A stretch of 9,285 bases of DNA from Geobacteraceae bacterium (GCA_027064785.1 JAMOPE010000316.1:1-9285), one strand, 5' to 3'. Numbered from the stretch's first letter, positions 1 through 7,335 are shown. The notes: generated by a model not told the origin, from the letters alone. A program made the numbers and translations.

Positions 1-1
1 T

Positions 2-811
2 TTCATGCTGCTGATCGCAGCATTCTTCTCCGAGTACCGCGCTCAGATGATGTTTTCAATCACCTTAATTGCGTGGGTCGTCGCACTCCTTGTTGCTAAA
101 CTGGTTCGATCGACAGTTATTAAAGGCGCATCGACACCGTTTATCATGGAACTGCCCCCCTACCGGTTACCAACCCTGCAGGGAATCTTCATCCACACCT
201 GGGAGCGGACGTGGCAATACATCAAGAAAGCGGGAACAGTTATTTTAGCAGTTTCGATTCTTCTCTGGGCAGCGATGACGTTTCCCGGGTTACCACAACA
301 GCAGGTCAACCAGTTTTCATTGGAACGTCAGACAGTCATCAACACTGTTCACACTGAAGCCGAACGCAAAATAGCTCTTACTAAAATCGATAACACTGAA
401 GGACAAGCGGCACTACGCTACTCCCTCGCCGGAAAAATCGGAACGGTTCTTGAGCCAATCAGCCGCCTCGCAGGGTTTGACTGGCGCACCAATATCGCTC
501 TCGTCGGTGGTTTTGCTGCTAAAGAAATTATTGTTTCAACCTTTGGCACCGCTTATTCACTGGGTAAAGTCAATCCGGAAGCGGCAGAAACACTCTCCAG
601 CAGAATTGCCACCGATCCAAACTGGAACAAATTTACAGCATTGGCGATGATTATCTTCGTTCTTCTTTATGCTCCATGCGTTGTCACGGTCGTCACTATG
701 GCGAAAGAGTCGTCGTGGAGCTGGGCAATTTTTGCAACTGTTTTCAATACAACACTTGGATTCATGCTGGCTGTCGCAATATATCAGGTCGGCACTGCAG
801 TATTTCTTTAG
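2..811 (+). CDS. feoB: FeoB ferrous iron transporter, C-terminal part (5' end outside window)
   Basis: This is the C-terminal membrane part of FeoB, the GTP-driven inner-membrane Fe(II) importer. The frame is already open at the first base and the ATG at 5 is internal, so the G-domain and first gate lie upstream of the window. About 269 residues are visible. Membrane helices (for example the IAWVVALLVAKLV stretch) are followed by the family signature MELPPYRLPTLQG. Next come an amphipathic WERTWQYIKKAGT segment, another helix, a charged loop, and the conserved block around GGFAAKEIIVSTFGTAYSLG in the C-terminal gate. Two final hydrophobic helices, one containing YAPCVVTVVTMAKE, end at TAG 809-811. 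The next gene starts 15 bp downstream, so the two are cotranscribed. FeoA, if present, and the operon promoter would be upstream. Family identification is secure; the N-terminal half cannot be judged. Confidence 0.96.
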   Translation, partial: FMLLIAAFFSEYRAQMMFSITLIAWVVALLVAKLVRSTVIKGASTPFIMELPPYRLPTLQGIFIHTWERTWQYIKKAGTVILAVSILLWAAMTFPGLPQQQVNQFSLERQTVINTVHTEAERKIALTKIDNTEGQAALRYSLAGKIGTVLEPISRLAGFDWRTNIALVGGFAAKEIIVSTFGTAYSLGKVNPEAAETLSSRIATDPNWNKFTALAMIIFVLLYAPCVVTVVTMAKESSWSWAIFATVFNTTLGFMLAVAIYQVGTAVFL

Positions 812-826
812 TGACAGGAGATCATC

Positions 827-1039
827 ATGTTTTCATGGGATTTAACACTAACATCACTTATCGTAACAGCAGCAGCCTGTTATGTTGCTTACTCCATCTA
901 TAAAACAATCAGCGGCGCACCAAATGGGTGCTCGGGATGTTGTTCTGCGTGTTCTCACTGCAACCTCACCGGAAGCAGTCAGGAATCTATTGGCGACAAA
1001 ATGGCGCAGGCAATCGCACTGGCGAAACAACAGAAATAA
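827..1039 (+). CDS. FeoB-associated Cys-rich membrane protein
   Basis: This is a 70-residue membrane peptide directly downstream of feoB. One N-terminal transmembrane helix (about residues 7-27, LTSLIVTAAACYVAYSIYK) is followed by a cysteine cluster, GCSGCCSACSHC, at about residues 34-45, and a polar tail ending AIALAKQQK. Size, helix-then-cysteine order and position match the FeoB-associated Cys-rich membrane protein family (FeoC-like in location, not in sequence). The role is not firmly known; iron binding or FeoB stabilisation is a common guess. The ATG at 827 is preceded by a good ribosome binding site (ACAGGAG, about 6 bp upstream). The gene ends at TAA 1037-1039. No U-tract terminator follows it closely on the plus strand, so its mRNA probably runs on to the hairpin at 1273-1317. 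Confidence 0.9.
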   Translation: MFSWDLTLTSLIVTAAACYVAYSIYKTISGAPNGCSGCCSACSHCNLTGSSQESIGDKMAQAIALAKQQK

Positions 1040-1042
1040 ATC

Positions 1043-1081
1043 AAAAAAAATGCCCCATTCCGGAGGAGGCAGAAACGGGGC
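1043..1081 (-). terminator. Rho-independent terminator of small RNA copy 1
   Basis: On the minus strand a GCCCCGTTTC/GGAATGGGGC stem is followed by A and eight T (1050-1043). On the plus strand the hairpin is followed by CTAAGAG with no T-tract, so it is oriented to stop minus-strand transcription only. The response regulator operon already has its own terminator at 1317-1273, so this second minus-strand terminator needs a transcript that starts between the two. Confidence 0.75.
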
Positions 1082-1133
1082 TAAGAGTCCATGATAAATG
1101 GACAAGAGAGATGAACCTTTTTCTGTTACTGGT
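1043..1133 (-). ncRNA. Candidate sigma-54-driven small RNA with anti-Shine-Dalgarno terminator loop (copy 1)
   Basis: A transcript of about 91 nt is predicted, from A1133 (12 nt after the GC of the sigma-54 -12 element) to the end of a T8 tract at 1043. In order on the minus strand it holds: a 5' end ACCAGTAACAGAAAAAGG; a pyrimidine run ATCTCTCTT; a perfect 6-bp hairpin (GTCCAT/ATGGAC, loop TTATC, at 1103-1087); and a terminator hairpin. The terminator stem is 10 bp with two G-U pairs, GCCCCGTTTC with GGAATGGGGC. Its 10-nt loop TGCCTCCTCC contains CCTCCT, the anti-SD sequence of 16S rRNA. No open reading frame of note lies inside. The 5' motif, pyrimidine tract and terminator resemble the candidate RNA at 8021-8094, which is the main reason to treat this as an RNA gene and not a stray hairpin. 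I do not recognise the family. No expression evidence is available. Confidence 0.6.
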
Positions 1134-1143
1134 CAGACCATTT

Positions 1144-1160
1144 AGCAACAGTGGTACCAA
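1144..1160 (-). promoter_or_regulatory. Sigma-54 (RpoN) promoter for the small RNA
   Basis: The minus strand reads TTGGTACCACTGTTGCT. Against the RpoN consensus TTGGCACG-N4-TTGCW, both invariant dinucleotides (GG and GC) are present with exactly 10 bp between them, and only two other positions differ. The predicted start is about 1133. An NtrC-type activator gene ends 181 bp upstream of this promoter in the same orientation. Enhancer sites would be expected in about 1180-1340. A sigma-70 reading (TTACAA, 16 bp, CTAAAT) is possible but much weaker. Confidence 0.65.
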
Positions 1161-1272
1161 TTTGTAATAAAATTGCTCAAGAACCTCTGAACCCGCTAGA
1201 AGTCACAGTCTTTATTGATTTTCTCTCCCCGGGAATTAACGATATAGAGGCCGAAACAACGTATAAAAATAA
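1161..1272. other. Gene-free spacer upstream of the sigma-54 promoter
   Basis: No coding sequence is supported here. The only small structure I see is a GAACC direct repeat at 1181-1185 and 1189-1193 (8-bp period), close to the region where an activator of the sigma-54 promoter might bind. No convincing dyad for an NtrC-type enhancer and no integration host factor site was found by eye. Confidence 0.3.
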
Positions 1273-1317
1273 AAAAGTCGTCCAATGTGGCGATTTTCAG
1301 CCCTTTAGACGACTTTT
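1273..1317. terminator. Bidirectional terminator between the feo operon and the kinase/regulator operon
   Basis: A 10-bp perfect stem, AAAAGTCGTC (1273-1282) and GACGACTTTT (1308-1317), encloses a 25-nt loop. On the minus strand it is followed by a T-rich run (TTATTTTTATAC when read outward) and lies 24 bp past the response regulator stop codon. On the plus strand the right arm itself ends in TTTT followed by ATTATC. It can therefore end both convergent operons, more strongly for the minus-strand one. Confidence 0.8.
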
Positions 1318-1340
1318 ATTATCTGGAACAATTGATAAAT

Positions 1341-2708
1341 TTATTCACCTGTCAGATGATACTTCTCCAGCTTGTAGCGTAATGTTCCACGCGGGACATT
1401 GAGAATCCGTGCCGTCTTGGCAACATTTCCCCCGGTGATCTTGAACGCCTTTTCAACCAGTTCTTTTTCAACCTGACCAACAACGTCGTCCAGAACGATT
1501 CCTTCGGGCGGAATTTCGTAATCAAATGGCATCTCGCTCTGAGGCGATTCGCCCCAGATTTCACGCGGTAAATGAGCCGGTGAAATCTGTTCAACATTGT
1601 GCATGATACAAATTCGCTCAACAACGTTACGCAATTCCCGAACATTCCCCGGCCAATGATAACGCATAACCAGATCAAGGGCGTCACGGCTGAAACCCCG
1701 TATTGACTTATTGAACTCCGTACTGAAACGTTGCAGAAAATATTCAAGTAAAATCGGAATATCTTCGCGCCGCTCACGTAACGGTGGAATATGAATGGGG
1801 AAAACATTGAGACGATAATAGAGATCTTCGCGAAACTCTTTCCGTTCCAGTGCCCCCTTCAGGTCGGCGTTGGTTGCGGCAATAATCCTGACATTAATAT
1901 CAATATTGCGGCTGCCCCCCAGACGGCGTATTTTACGGTCTTCCAGAACCCGCAACAGCTTAACCTGCAGGCTGACGTCCATTTCACCGATTTCATCGAG
2001 AAAAATTGAACCACTATCTGCTTCTTCAAACAGTCCGATTTTACGGTTTTTGGCATCGGTAAAAGCACCACGCTCATGACCGAAGAGTTCTGTTTCAAGA
2101 AGATTAAACGGTAAAGACCCACAGTTGATTTCAATGAACGGCTGTTGGCTGCGCGGCGACAGATTATGAATCGCCTGAGCGACCAGCTCTTTTCCAGTTC
2201 CACTGTCACCGGTAATCAATACCGTCGCCATCTCATGTTTCGCGACTTCACGAATTTGTTGAAAGATCTGTAACAGCTGTGGACTGTTCCCCACCATATT
2301 GATTCCAGAACCATCGCGGGAAAGACGTTTGACTTTACGCCGTAAGTTTTGAGTTTCAAGTGCCAGTTTAACAATCAAGTGGATCGCGTCAGCTTTAAAA
2401 GGTTTTTTAATATAGTCATAGGCACCGATTTTTAAAGCCTCAACAGCACTCTCAACCGTTCCATACCCGGTAATAATAATCACCAGAATCTCAGGATCAA
2501 CCTCCCGCATTGCCCGCAGAACATCAAGACCACTGCTGCTGCCAAGATTCAGGTCAAGAAGAACCAGGCTGATCTCTTCCTCTGCAACAATTCGAATCGC
2601 CTCTTCAGGTGATTCAGTTGAAATGGGACGATAGCCATCCTCAGCAATAATGCGTTCCAGATTTTCGCGGATAAACGCTTCATCATCAACAATAAGAATT
2701 TTTTCCAT
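1341..2708 (-). CDS. NtrC-family sigma-54-dependent response regulator
   Basis: This 455-residue protein is the output half of a two-component system; it activates RpoN promoters. Residues 1-120 are a receiver domain: acidic pair D8-D9, phosphorylation site D52 in LLDLNLG, T80, and K102 in KKPF. Residues about 137-370 are the AAA+ sigma-54 interaction domain: Walker A GDSGTGKE at 167-174, and Walker B GSIFLDEIGE near 233-242. An arginine-finger region (FREDLYYRLNVFPI) and the PLRERREDIP segment follow. The loop that contacts sigma-54 is GAFTDA at 214-219, where the classical motif is GAFTGA. A Fis-type helix-turn-helix ends the protein (GGNVAKTARILNVPRGTLRYKLEKY). The ATG at 2708 has a clear ribosome binding site (ACAGGAG, about 9 bp upstream). 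The kinase stop codon lies 27 bp upstream, so the two form an operon. Targets are unknown; the sigma-54 promoter at 1160-1144 is the nearest candidate. Confidence 0.95.
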   Translation of the reverse strand: MEKILIVDDEAFIRENLERIIAEDGYRPISTESPEEAIRIVAEEEISLVLLDLNLGSSSGLDVLRAMREVDPEILVIIITGYGTVESAVEALKIGAYDYIKKPFKADAIHLIVKLALETQNLRRKVKRLSRDGSGINMVGNSPQLLQIFQQIREVAKHEMATVLITGDSGTGKELVAQAIHNLSPRSQQPFIEINCGSLPFNLLETELFGHERGAFTDAKNRKIGLFEEADSGSIFLDEIGEMDVSLQVKLLRVLEDRKIRRLGGSRNIDINVRIIAATNADLKGALERKEFREDLYYRLNVFPIHIPPLRERREDIPILLEYFLQRFSTEFNKSIRGFSRDALDLVMRYHWPGNVRELRNVVERICIMHNVEQISPAHLPREIWGESPQSEMPFDYEIPPEGIVLDDVVGQVEKELVEKAFKITGGNVAKTARILNVPRGTLRYKLEKYHLTGE

Positions 2709-2735
2709 ATATGACCGCTCCTGTCGATCAACCTG

Positions 2736-5243
2736 CTAATCTTTGGTTATCGGTAACAAAATTTGAACGGTTGTTCCCTCACCAATCTGACTCTCAACCT
2801 CAATTTCTCCGCCATGGTCCGAAATAATATTGTAACTAATAGCCAGCCCCAAACCTGTCCCCTGCCCTTTACTGGTAAAGAACGGCTCAAAAATCAGGGG
2901 TAACTTATCGGCAGGAATTCCAATCCCATTATCGCTCACCCGGATTGCAATCTTCTCTCCCAATTTTTCGACCTCAACCCGCAATTCGCCACCATCGGGC
3001 ATGGCATCCAGAGCGTTGTTGAGAAGATTTATCAGCACCTGTTTTAGCCGGTCACTGTCGAGCATAATCTCGGGAAGATTTCCTTCTATATTTTCGATTA
3101 ACTGTACTTTTTGCCGCTGACACTGCTTGCGAATTAAAAATAGTGAATCGAACACAACCTTATCAATGGTTCCATACGCAAGCTTTGGTGTCGGAACAGA
3201 TGAAAAATGGAGCATTTCATTGACCAGCGACTCAAGGCGTTCAATTTCTCCCAACGCCCGGCGAATCAACTGCTGATCGGTTTCCTGACCGAGTAGCCGA
3301 TCGTGTAATTCATCCAGCAGTAAACTCACCCCGGTTAACGGATTACGGACTTCATGAGCGATCCCTGCGGACATCCGCCCCAGAGAAGCAAGACGATCCA
3401 TCCGTGCCATTTGCTGTCGCATATTGACCCGCTCTGTCAGATCCTCAATCGACAGCAACCACCCTTCCTGCTGGCGAAAGCTCAAGGGGAACATGGCCAT
3501 CAAATATGTCAGTGGCCGACCTTTGCGCTCGAGAGTGATATATTCCCGAAAAGTTCCACCCCCTCCTGCTGGACTGTCTTTAAACCAGCAAATAAGAACT
3601 TCACGCAGTTCAGGCCACTCAGCAAGCAGAACCTTCCAGCTGCAATCATTTCCGGGACGGTGAATCCCCAAAATTCGACACGCAGCACCGTTAGCAGACG
3701 TCACATGGCTCTCAGCATCAAATGTCAGCAGTCCCGTCTCAATATTTTCAAAAACAGTATCCTTGAAGTTACGTTCACGAATAATCTCTTTTCGTGACCG
3801 ACGTAATGCCTGTAATGTTTGGAGAAGGCGCTGCCGTCGTTCATTCAGTTCCCGAACCATCGTATTGAATGAATCGGCAAGGACTCCGACTTCATCATTG
3901 GAGCGGACATGAACTTCAGGTGACAGCTGACCATGGATCATTCTACGCGTTGCATCAGTCAATAAAAGAACGGGCCGGACAATACTGTTTGCCAGCATAT
4001 ATGCAATAGCGACAACAAACATGATTGTTAATGAAATAACGACCCATGATTGCATCAGGTAGTCGTTGATCTCTTTACGAATTAATCGGGATGTCGCGAC
4101 GGCGGGCTGATGAAACTGATCAATTTCAGCACCAATAGTAATCCCGCCGAAAACCTGATGATCTTTGTACTCGCCAGAGGAATAGTGGATTGGGGCATAA
4201 GCCATAATCTTATTTGAGCCACCAACGTTGACAGTTTCAACAACTCCCGACTTACCCTGCAACACAGCTTCTGCAACTTTGGGATAATTGGGGTGAACGA
4301 ACCCTGCTTCGAATAGGTTAAAAGGAATTCGTCCAGACAGGATGTCTTCTTTCGGCGTCGATGCACTATAGGCGGGAACCAGCTTTCCATTGGCATCATA
4401 GCCACGGATATCCCAATACTTCGGGTGAGCAATCATCCACCCCTCATCATCAAACATAAAAGCGTAGTTACCGCTGGAATAGGACGGAAAAATAATCGCT
4501 TTATCGTCAATCGGAGAAATATGCTGAGTGTATTCCATCAAATGACGATGATCGAGAGACAGGACAACAACACCCCGGAACTCATCTCCCTCAAAAACCG
4601 GTGTTGCAAAACGGATAACGCCACGATAGAGAGCACCCTGAACCGCTTCAAGAGGTGTCTCTGCCCCCAGTAACTGCTCATTCCGGCTGACATACCAGCC
4701 ATTTAGATGGGTGACCCAAACCTCACCCGGCTCCAACTGGGACGCATGGACAAAATATGTTTCATTCTTATAAGTTGTGTTCGCTGGATCAGAGACATCA
4801 CGCAAACTGTGAGATGAATCTCCGCCGACAATACGAACCTGCTCCCGACCGTCACTCCCGACAAAAGAGAGTTCACTGTAAAGAAGAATTTTATCACGAA
4901 CCTCAACCGGGTGACTGTTTGTTCCATGCCGGTACCAGAGTTCACGCTGATGACTGTGTGCAAAACGTTTATAGGCATACTCGGTCGTTGGAAGAAGACT
5001 TAAATCAAACAGGTCACCTTCAACTTCACGCAAAAACGACGATACCTGTAAAGCCACCATTTCAGCCCGCAGCCCAAGAGCCTTGGCTGCCTGGCTATCC
5101 AGAGTCTCGGTCGTCCGCTGACGAAGGAGGTCTTCTACCAGAGATAAACTGTGCTGTGAATTGAATAACAGAATACCGAGGGGAACCAGAGAAAGGAGCA
5201 GGAATGCACCCAGAACCTTCTTATGCAGATTAATCCGAAACAT
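2736..5243 (-). CDS. Membrane sensor histidine kinase (Cache-type sensor, HAMP, PAS, HisKA, HATPase)
   Basis: This 835-residue inner-membrane kinase is the partner of the downstream regulator. TM1 lies at about residues 8-27. A large periplasmic sensor region (about 30-395) resembles a double-Cache domain, with [13 protein letters not shown] near 262-274 and a second module ending [12 protein letters not shown]2 is at about 399-418. HAMP follows (about 419-470, P424 and [14 protein letters not shown]), then a PAS-like domain (about 490-605, [16 protein letters not shown]). The HisKA domain carries the phosphoacceptor H630 in [12 protein letters not shown]. The ATPase domain shows the N box [10 protein letters not shown] (739-748), G1 DNGIGIP (771-777), F box FEPFFTSK (785-792) and G2 GTGLGL (795-800), so it should be active. 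Cache domains usually bind small organic ligands; the ligand here is unknown. The ATG at 5243 is the only start that keeps TM1, but it lacks a visible Shine-Dalgarno sequence. Confidence 0.94.
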   Translation of the reverse strand: MFRINLHKKVLGAFLLLSLVPLGILLFNSQHSLSLVEDLLRQRTTETLDSQAAKALGLRAEMVALQVSSFLREVEGDLFDLSLLPTTEYAYKRFAHSHQRELWYRHGTNSHPVEVRDKILLYSELSFVGSDGREQVRIVGGDSSHSLRDVSDPANTTYKNETYFVHASQLEPGEVWVTHLNGWYVSRNEQLLGAETPLEAVQGALYRGVIRFATPVFEGDEFRGVVVLSLDHRHLMEYTQHISPIDDKAIIFPSYSSGNYAFMFDDEGWMIAHPKYWDIRGYDANGKLVPAYSASTPKEDILSGRIPFNLFEAGFVHPNYPKVAEAVLQGKSGVVETVNVGGSNKIMAYAPIHYSSGEYKDHQVFGGITIGAEIDQFHQPAVATSRLIRKEINDYLMQSWVVISLTIMFVVAIAYMLANSIVRPVLLLTDATRRMIHGQLSPEVHVRSNDEVGVLADSFNTMVRELNERRQRLLQTLQALRRSRKEIIRERNFKDTVFENIETGLLTFDAESHVTSANGAACRILGIHRPGNDCSWKVLLAEWPELREVLICWFKDSPAGGGGTFREYITLERKGRPLTYLMAMFPLSFRQQEGWLLSIEDLTERVNMRQQMARMDRLASLGRMSAGIAHEVRNPLTGVSLLLDELHDRLLGQETDQQLIRRALGEIERLESLVNEMLHFSSVPTPKLAYGTIDKVVFDSLFLIRKQCQRQKVQLIENIEGNLPEIMLDSDRLKQVLINLLNNALDAMPDGGELRVEVEKLGEKIAIRVSDNGIGIPADKLPLIFEPFFTSKGQGTGLGLAISYNIISDHGGEIEVESQIGEGTTVQILLPITKD

Positions 5244-5250
5244 ATGGCGA

Positions 5251-5256
5251 ATTATA
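5251..5256 (-). promoter_or_regulatory. Possible -10 element next to the kinase start codon
   Basis: The minus strand carries a perfect TATAAT only 7 bp before the kinase ATG. A start 7 nt downstream would fall at about 5244, giving an essentially leaderless mRNA, which would fit the missing ribosome binding site. No good -35 hexamer is found 16-18 bp upstream, so this may be chance. Confidence 0.3.
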
Positions 5257-5294
5257 GCCGATTTTGGATTGTGATCATAGGCGGGAATGAAGAA

Positions 5295-5332
5295 CGGAGC
5301 AAATCAGGGGTTAGATAATTCGACTTGCTCCG
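5295..5332 (-). terminator. Weak hairpin between the polyprenyl synthase and kinase genes
   Basis: CGGAGCAA (5295-5302) pairs perfectly with TTGCTCCG (5325-5332) across a 22-nt loop, starting 7 bp past the synthase stop codon. On the minus strand it is followed by TTCTTCATT, a poor U-tract. It may be a partial terminator or an mRNA-stabilising hairpin, leaving some read-through into the kinase. Confidence 0.45.
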
Positions 5333-5338
5333 CAAAAT

Positions 5339-6307
5339 TTATTTATTTCGTGAGACCACGTAGTCGGCCAGAGTATAAAGGGCCTGACGGGCTTCTCCAT
5401 CAGAAAACAGGGCTAACTGTTGTTTTGCTTTTTCGATCCGCTCAGACGCCCTGGTGTGTGTGTATTGAATACCGTCTTTGGCATCGATCAGCTGACAAAC
5501 GTAATCAAGATCTTCTTTCGTCAACTCTTCAGCCTCAATAATCCGCGAAACCTCCTGTTGATCCTGCTCGGTCGCATTAGCATAAGCGTGGATCAACGGC
5601 AGTGTCATTTTCCCTTCAAACAGATCATGTCCCCGTTCTTTCCCGAAGTCTTCTTCGTCGGCAACATAATCAAGAGCATCATCCATCAATTGAAAAGCTG
5701 TTCCAATTTCCAGACCAAATTCACGCAGCGCAGCTTCGTGTTGTTCATCAACACCGGCAAGGACACCGGCAACCTGGCACGCTGCGGCAATCAAAATTGC
5801 GGTTTTATCACGAACAATCTGTAAATAGCGTGGCTCGTCAACTTCGAGATCACAGGTATTAATTAACTGAAGAATTTCCCCTTCGGCCAGTTGAGTTGTT
5901 GTATCCGACAAAATTTTCAGAATACGCAAACTTTCAGAACCAACCATCACGGAGAATGATTTCGCGAACAGAAAATCACCGACCAAAACCGATGCCTGAT
6001 TTCCCCACACAGAATTGGCAGAACGATTACCACGACGCAGGTTCGCACTGTCAACAACATCGTCATGCAATAAAGTTGCGGTGTGAATAAACTCGACGAC
6101 ACCGGCGAGATCAATATGTTTATCCCCCTGATAATCGCACAGGCGGGCACAAAGCAGCAGCAACATCGGCCGAATACGCTTACCACCGCTGGAGAGGACG
6201 TAATTCCCGACTTGACTCACCAGTTTCACATCTGACATCAGATGCTTTTCAAACTGGCGTTCAACCGCCTCCATATCTTCTTTAAGCAGGGCGATGACTG
6301 TATCCAT
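5339..6307 (-). CDS. ispB: Long-chain all-trans polyprenyl diphosphate synthase (octaprenyl type)
   Basis: This 322-residue cytoplasmic enzyme extends farnesyl diphosphate with isopentenyl diphosphate units to make the side chain of respiratory quinones (menaquinone in this group of bacteria). It has the GGKRIRP motif at residues 41-47. The first Asp-rich motif is D82-D83-V-V-D86 in TATLLHDDVVD, and an RRGN motif follows at 91-94. KTA is at 168-170, and the second Asp-rich motif is DDALD at 209-213. The small residues A77 and T78 before the first Asp-rich motif are typical of long-chain enzymes, and TATLLHDDVVD matches the E. coli IspB pattern. Length is normal for the family. The ATG at 6307 is preceded by an AAGGA site about 10 bp upstream, and a consensus promoter lies about 60-90 bp upstream. 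The exact product chain length cannot be read from sequence alone. Confidence 0.93.
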   Translation of the reverse strand: MDTVIALLKEDMEAVERQFEKHLMSDVKLVSQVGNYVLSSGGKRIRPMLLLLCARLCDYQGDKHIDLAGVVEFIHTATLLHDDVVDSANLRRGNRSANSVWGNQASVLVGDFLFAKSFSVMVGSESLRILKILSDTTTQLAEGEILQLINTCDLEVDEPRYLQIVRDKTAILIAAACQVAGVLAGVDEQHEAALREFGLEIGTAFQLMDDALDYVADEEDFGKERGHDLFEGKMTLPLIHAYANATEQDQQEVSRIIEAEELTKEDLDYVCQLIDAKDGIQYTHTRASERIEKAKQQLALFSDGEARQALYTLADYVVSRNK

Positions 6308-6350
6308 GATAGCACTTTTCCTTGTTCTTATTAATGTCGCGAAACGAAGC

Positions 6351-6387
6351 CCCTCGATTGGCAGTGATTCTAGAAATTGCCCGAGGG
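6351..6387. repeat. Nested inverted repeat spanning the ispB core promoter
   Basis: The outer arms CCCTCG (6351-6356) and CGAGGG (6382-6387) enclose inner arms GGCA (6360-6363) and TGCC (6378-6381). These surround a central palindrome TTCTAGAA (6368-6375). As DNA it is a 37-bp dyad centred on the -10 region of the ispB promoter, so it could be an operator. As RNA at the end of the HTH gene transcript it would fold as a hairpin, but no T-tract follows on the minus strand. Confidence 0.55.
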
Positions 6388-6395
6388 ATTGTCAA
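6367..6395 (-). promoter_or_regulatory. Sigma-70 promoter of the polyprenyl synthase gene
   Basis: On the minus strand, TTGACA (6395-6390), a 17-bp spacer, then TAGAAT (6372-6367). The -35 is perfect, the spacing optimal and the -10 one mismatch from consensus. The predicted start near 6360 leaves a 5' leader of about 53 nt. It begins 20 bp past the stop codon of the HTH gene, so the synthase is transcribed independently of that gene. Confidence 0.75.
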
Positions 6396-6414
6396 AACCT
6401 TTTTAAGTAAAATA

Positions 6415-7335
6415 CTACTGATCCAATGGTGGTTCTGCCGGAACGAATTTTTTTTCATCGGGCTGCCATTTGTAGGCACCCATTTCCCATATTTCTTCTA
6501 TCAGGTCCCAACCTAGATCCAAAGGTTCAGCCTCATCGGTCAGATCGGAAATTTCCAGAATTTCAAGGTCATCAATGACCCCGTCCCCATTGCTGTCTGC
6601 CCAGTGAAACGGTTCAATTTTCATTGTCCCGACCGAATCCACCGGTGTCACAGAGCGCTGTCCATCGGGATTCGCAATCAACTCACCATGAATAGCAAAA
6701 TCATCCCCGGCATGAGCATTTTCCGAAACCCTCAGGAGATAAAAAACATGAGTCGTCAGTGGCGGCTTGCGAAAAATCCAGCGAGCTTTTCCTGTTTCAC
6801 TGTCAAGATGAGACACTGCAGGTTGAGCTTCTATCAGCTGCCACCCAGCGGGGAATGTTTCTTTAAGAATCATCCCTTTCAACGGTTTATCTGCTGAAAG
6901 TTCGACACGGATCAGAATCTGACTACTAGGAGCAGCATAAGAAGGAAGGATTCGTTTGGCATGAAGGACCGCTGCAGGGACTGCTGCAGGTTTTAAAGTA
7001 AAATAGCCTGCAGCAACAGCGGCAATGATGACAACAATCAATAATGGAATCCAAGTCTTATTTTTCTTAGAGACTGATGGTTCAACCGACTCAGAATCTT
7101 CAAGCTCAGGCTCTTCTTTAAGAATTTCATCCAGCTCGACTTCCAGGGCTTCTGCCAGCTTCAGAGCATTATCACGCATAATCGTCGGATAACGATTATT
7201 TTCCCAACGCGACACCGTGTCAGTTGTCACACCGACAACTTTTGACACATAAAATTGCGTCAGTCGCTTCTCCTCACGGATTTTCCGAACAACAAGGCCA
7301 TCTATGGCGACAGATGATGTATTTAATGGTTCCAT
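6415..7335 (-). CDS. Membrane-spanning XRE-family HTH protein with periplasmic EF-hand-like loop
   Basis: This 306-residue protein has an N-terminal XRE/Cro-type helix-turn-helix (about 13-72; core LTQFYVSKVVGVTTDTVSRW, then ALKLAEALEVELDEIL). An acidic linker leads to KKNK and one transmembrane helix (about 95-114). The C-terminal region of about 190 residues should be periplasmic. It begins with a beta-rich part (about 135-240) resembling the Ig-like/DUF11 type of fold (for example ETFPAGWQLIEA). It then has a canonical EF-hand loop DSNGDGVIDDLE at 247-258, with ligand positions D247, N249, D251, D255 and E258, and ends in a Trp-rich tail. The layout recalls RodZ (cytoplasmic HTH, TM, periplasmic beta domain), but the C-terminal part is unlike RodZ. 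It may be a one-component transmembrane regulator or a scaffold. Its own promoter is unclear and the ribosome binding site is weak. It is divergent from the cytochrome gene. Confidence 0.85.
   Translation of the reverse strand: MEPLNTSSVAIDGLVVRKIREEKRLTQFYVSKVVGVTTDTVSRWENNRYPTIMRDNALKLAEALEVELDEILKEEPELEDSESVEPSVSKKNKTWIPLLIVVIIAAVAAGYFTLKPAAVPAAVLHAKRILPSYAAPSSQILIRVELSADKPLKGMILKETFPAGWQLIEAQPAVSHLDSETGKARWIFRKPPLTTHVFYLLRVSENAHAGDDFAIHGELIANPDGQRSVTPVDSVGTMKIEPFHWADSNGDGVIDDLEILEISDLTDEAEPLDLGWDLIEEIWEMGAYKWQPDEKKFVPAEPPLDQ

Noticed and set aside
1043..1081. Hairpin read as the plus-strand terminator of the feo operon
   Set aside because: The T-tract is on the minus-strand side only; on the plus strand the stem is followed by CTAAGAG.
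1151..1402. Plus-strand open frame of 83 codons in the gap
   Set aside because: It runs through the bidirectional terminator and into the regulator gene, has no ribosome binding site and an uncharacteristic composition.
3354..3797. 147-codon open frame antisense to the kinase gene
   Set aside because: Shadow of a well-conserved kinase (PAS/HisKA region); no ribosome binding site and no recognisable protein features.
5420..5824. 134-codon open frame antisense to the polyprenyl synthase gene
   Set aside because: Shadow frame over conserved catalytic sequence; no domain or start signal.
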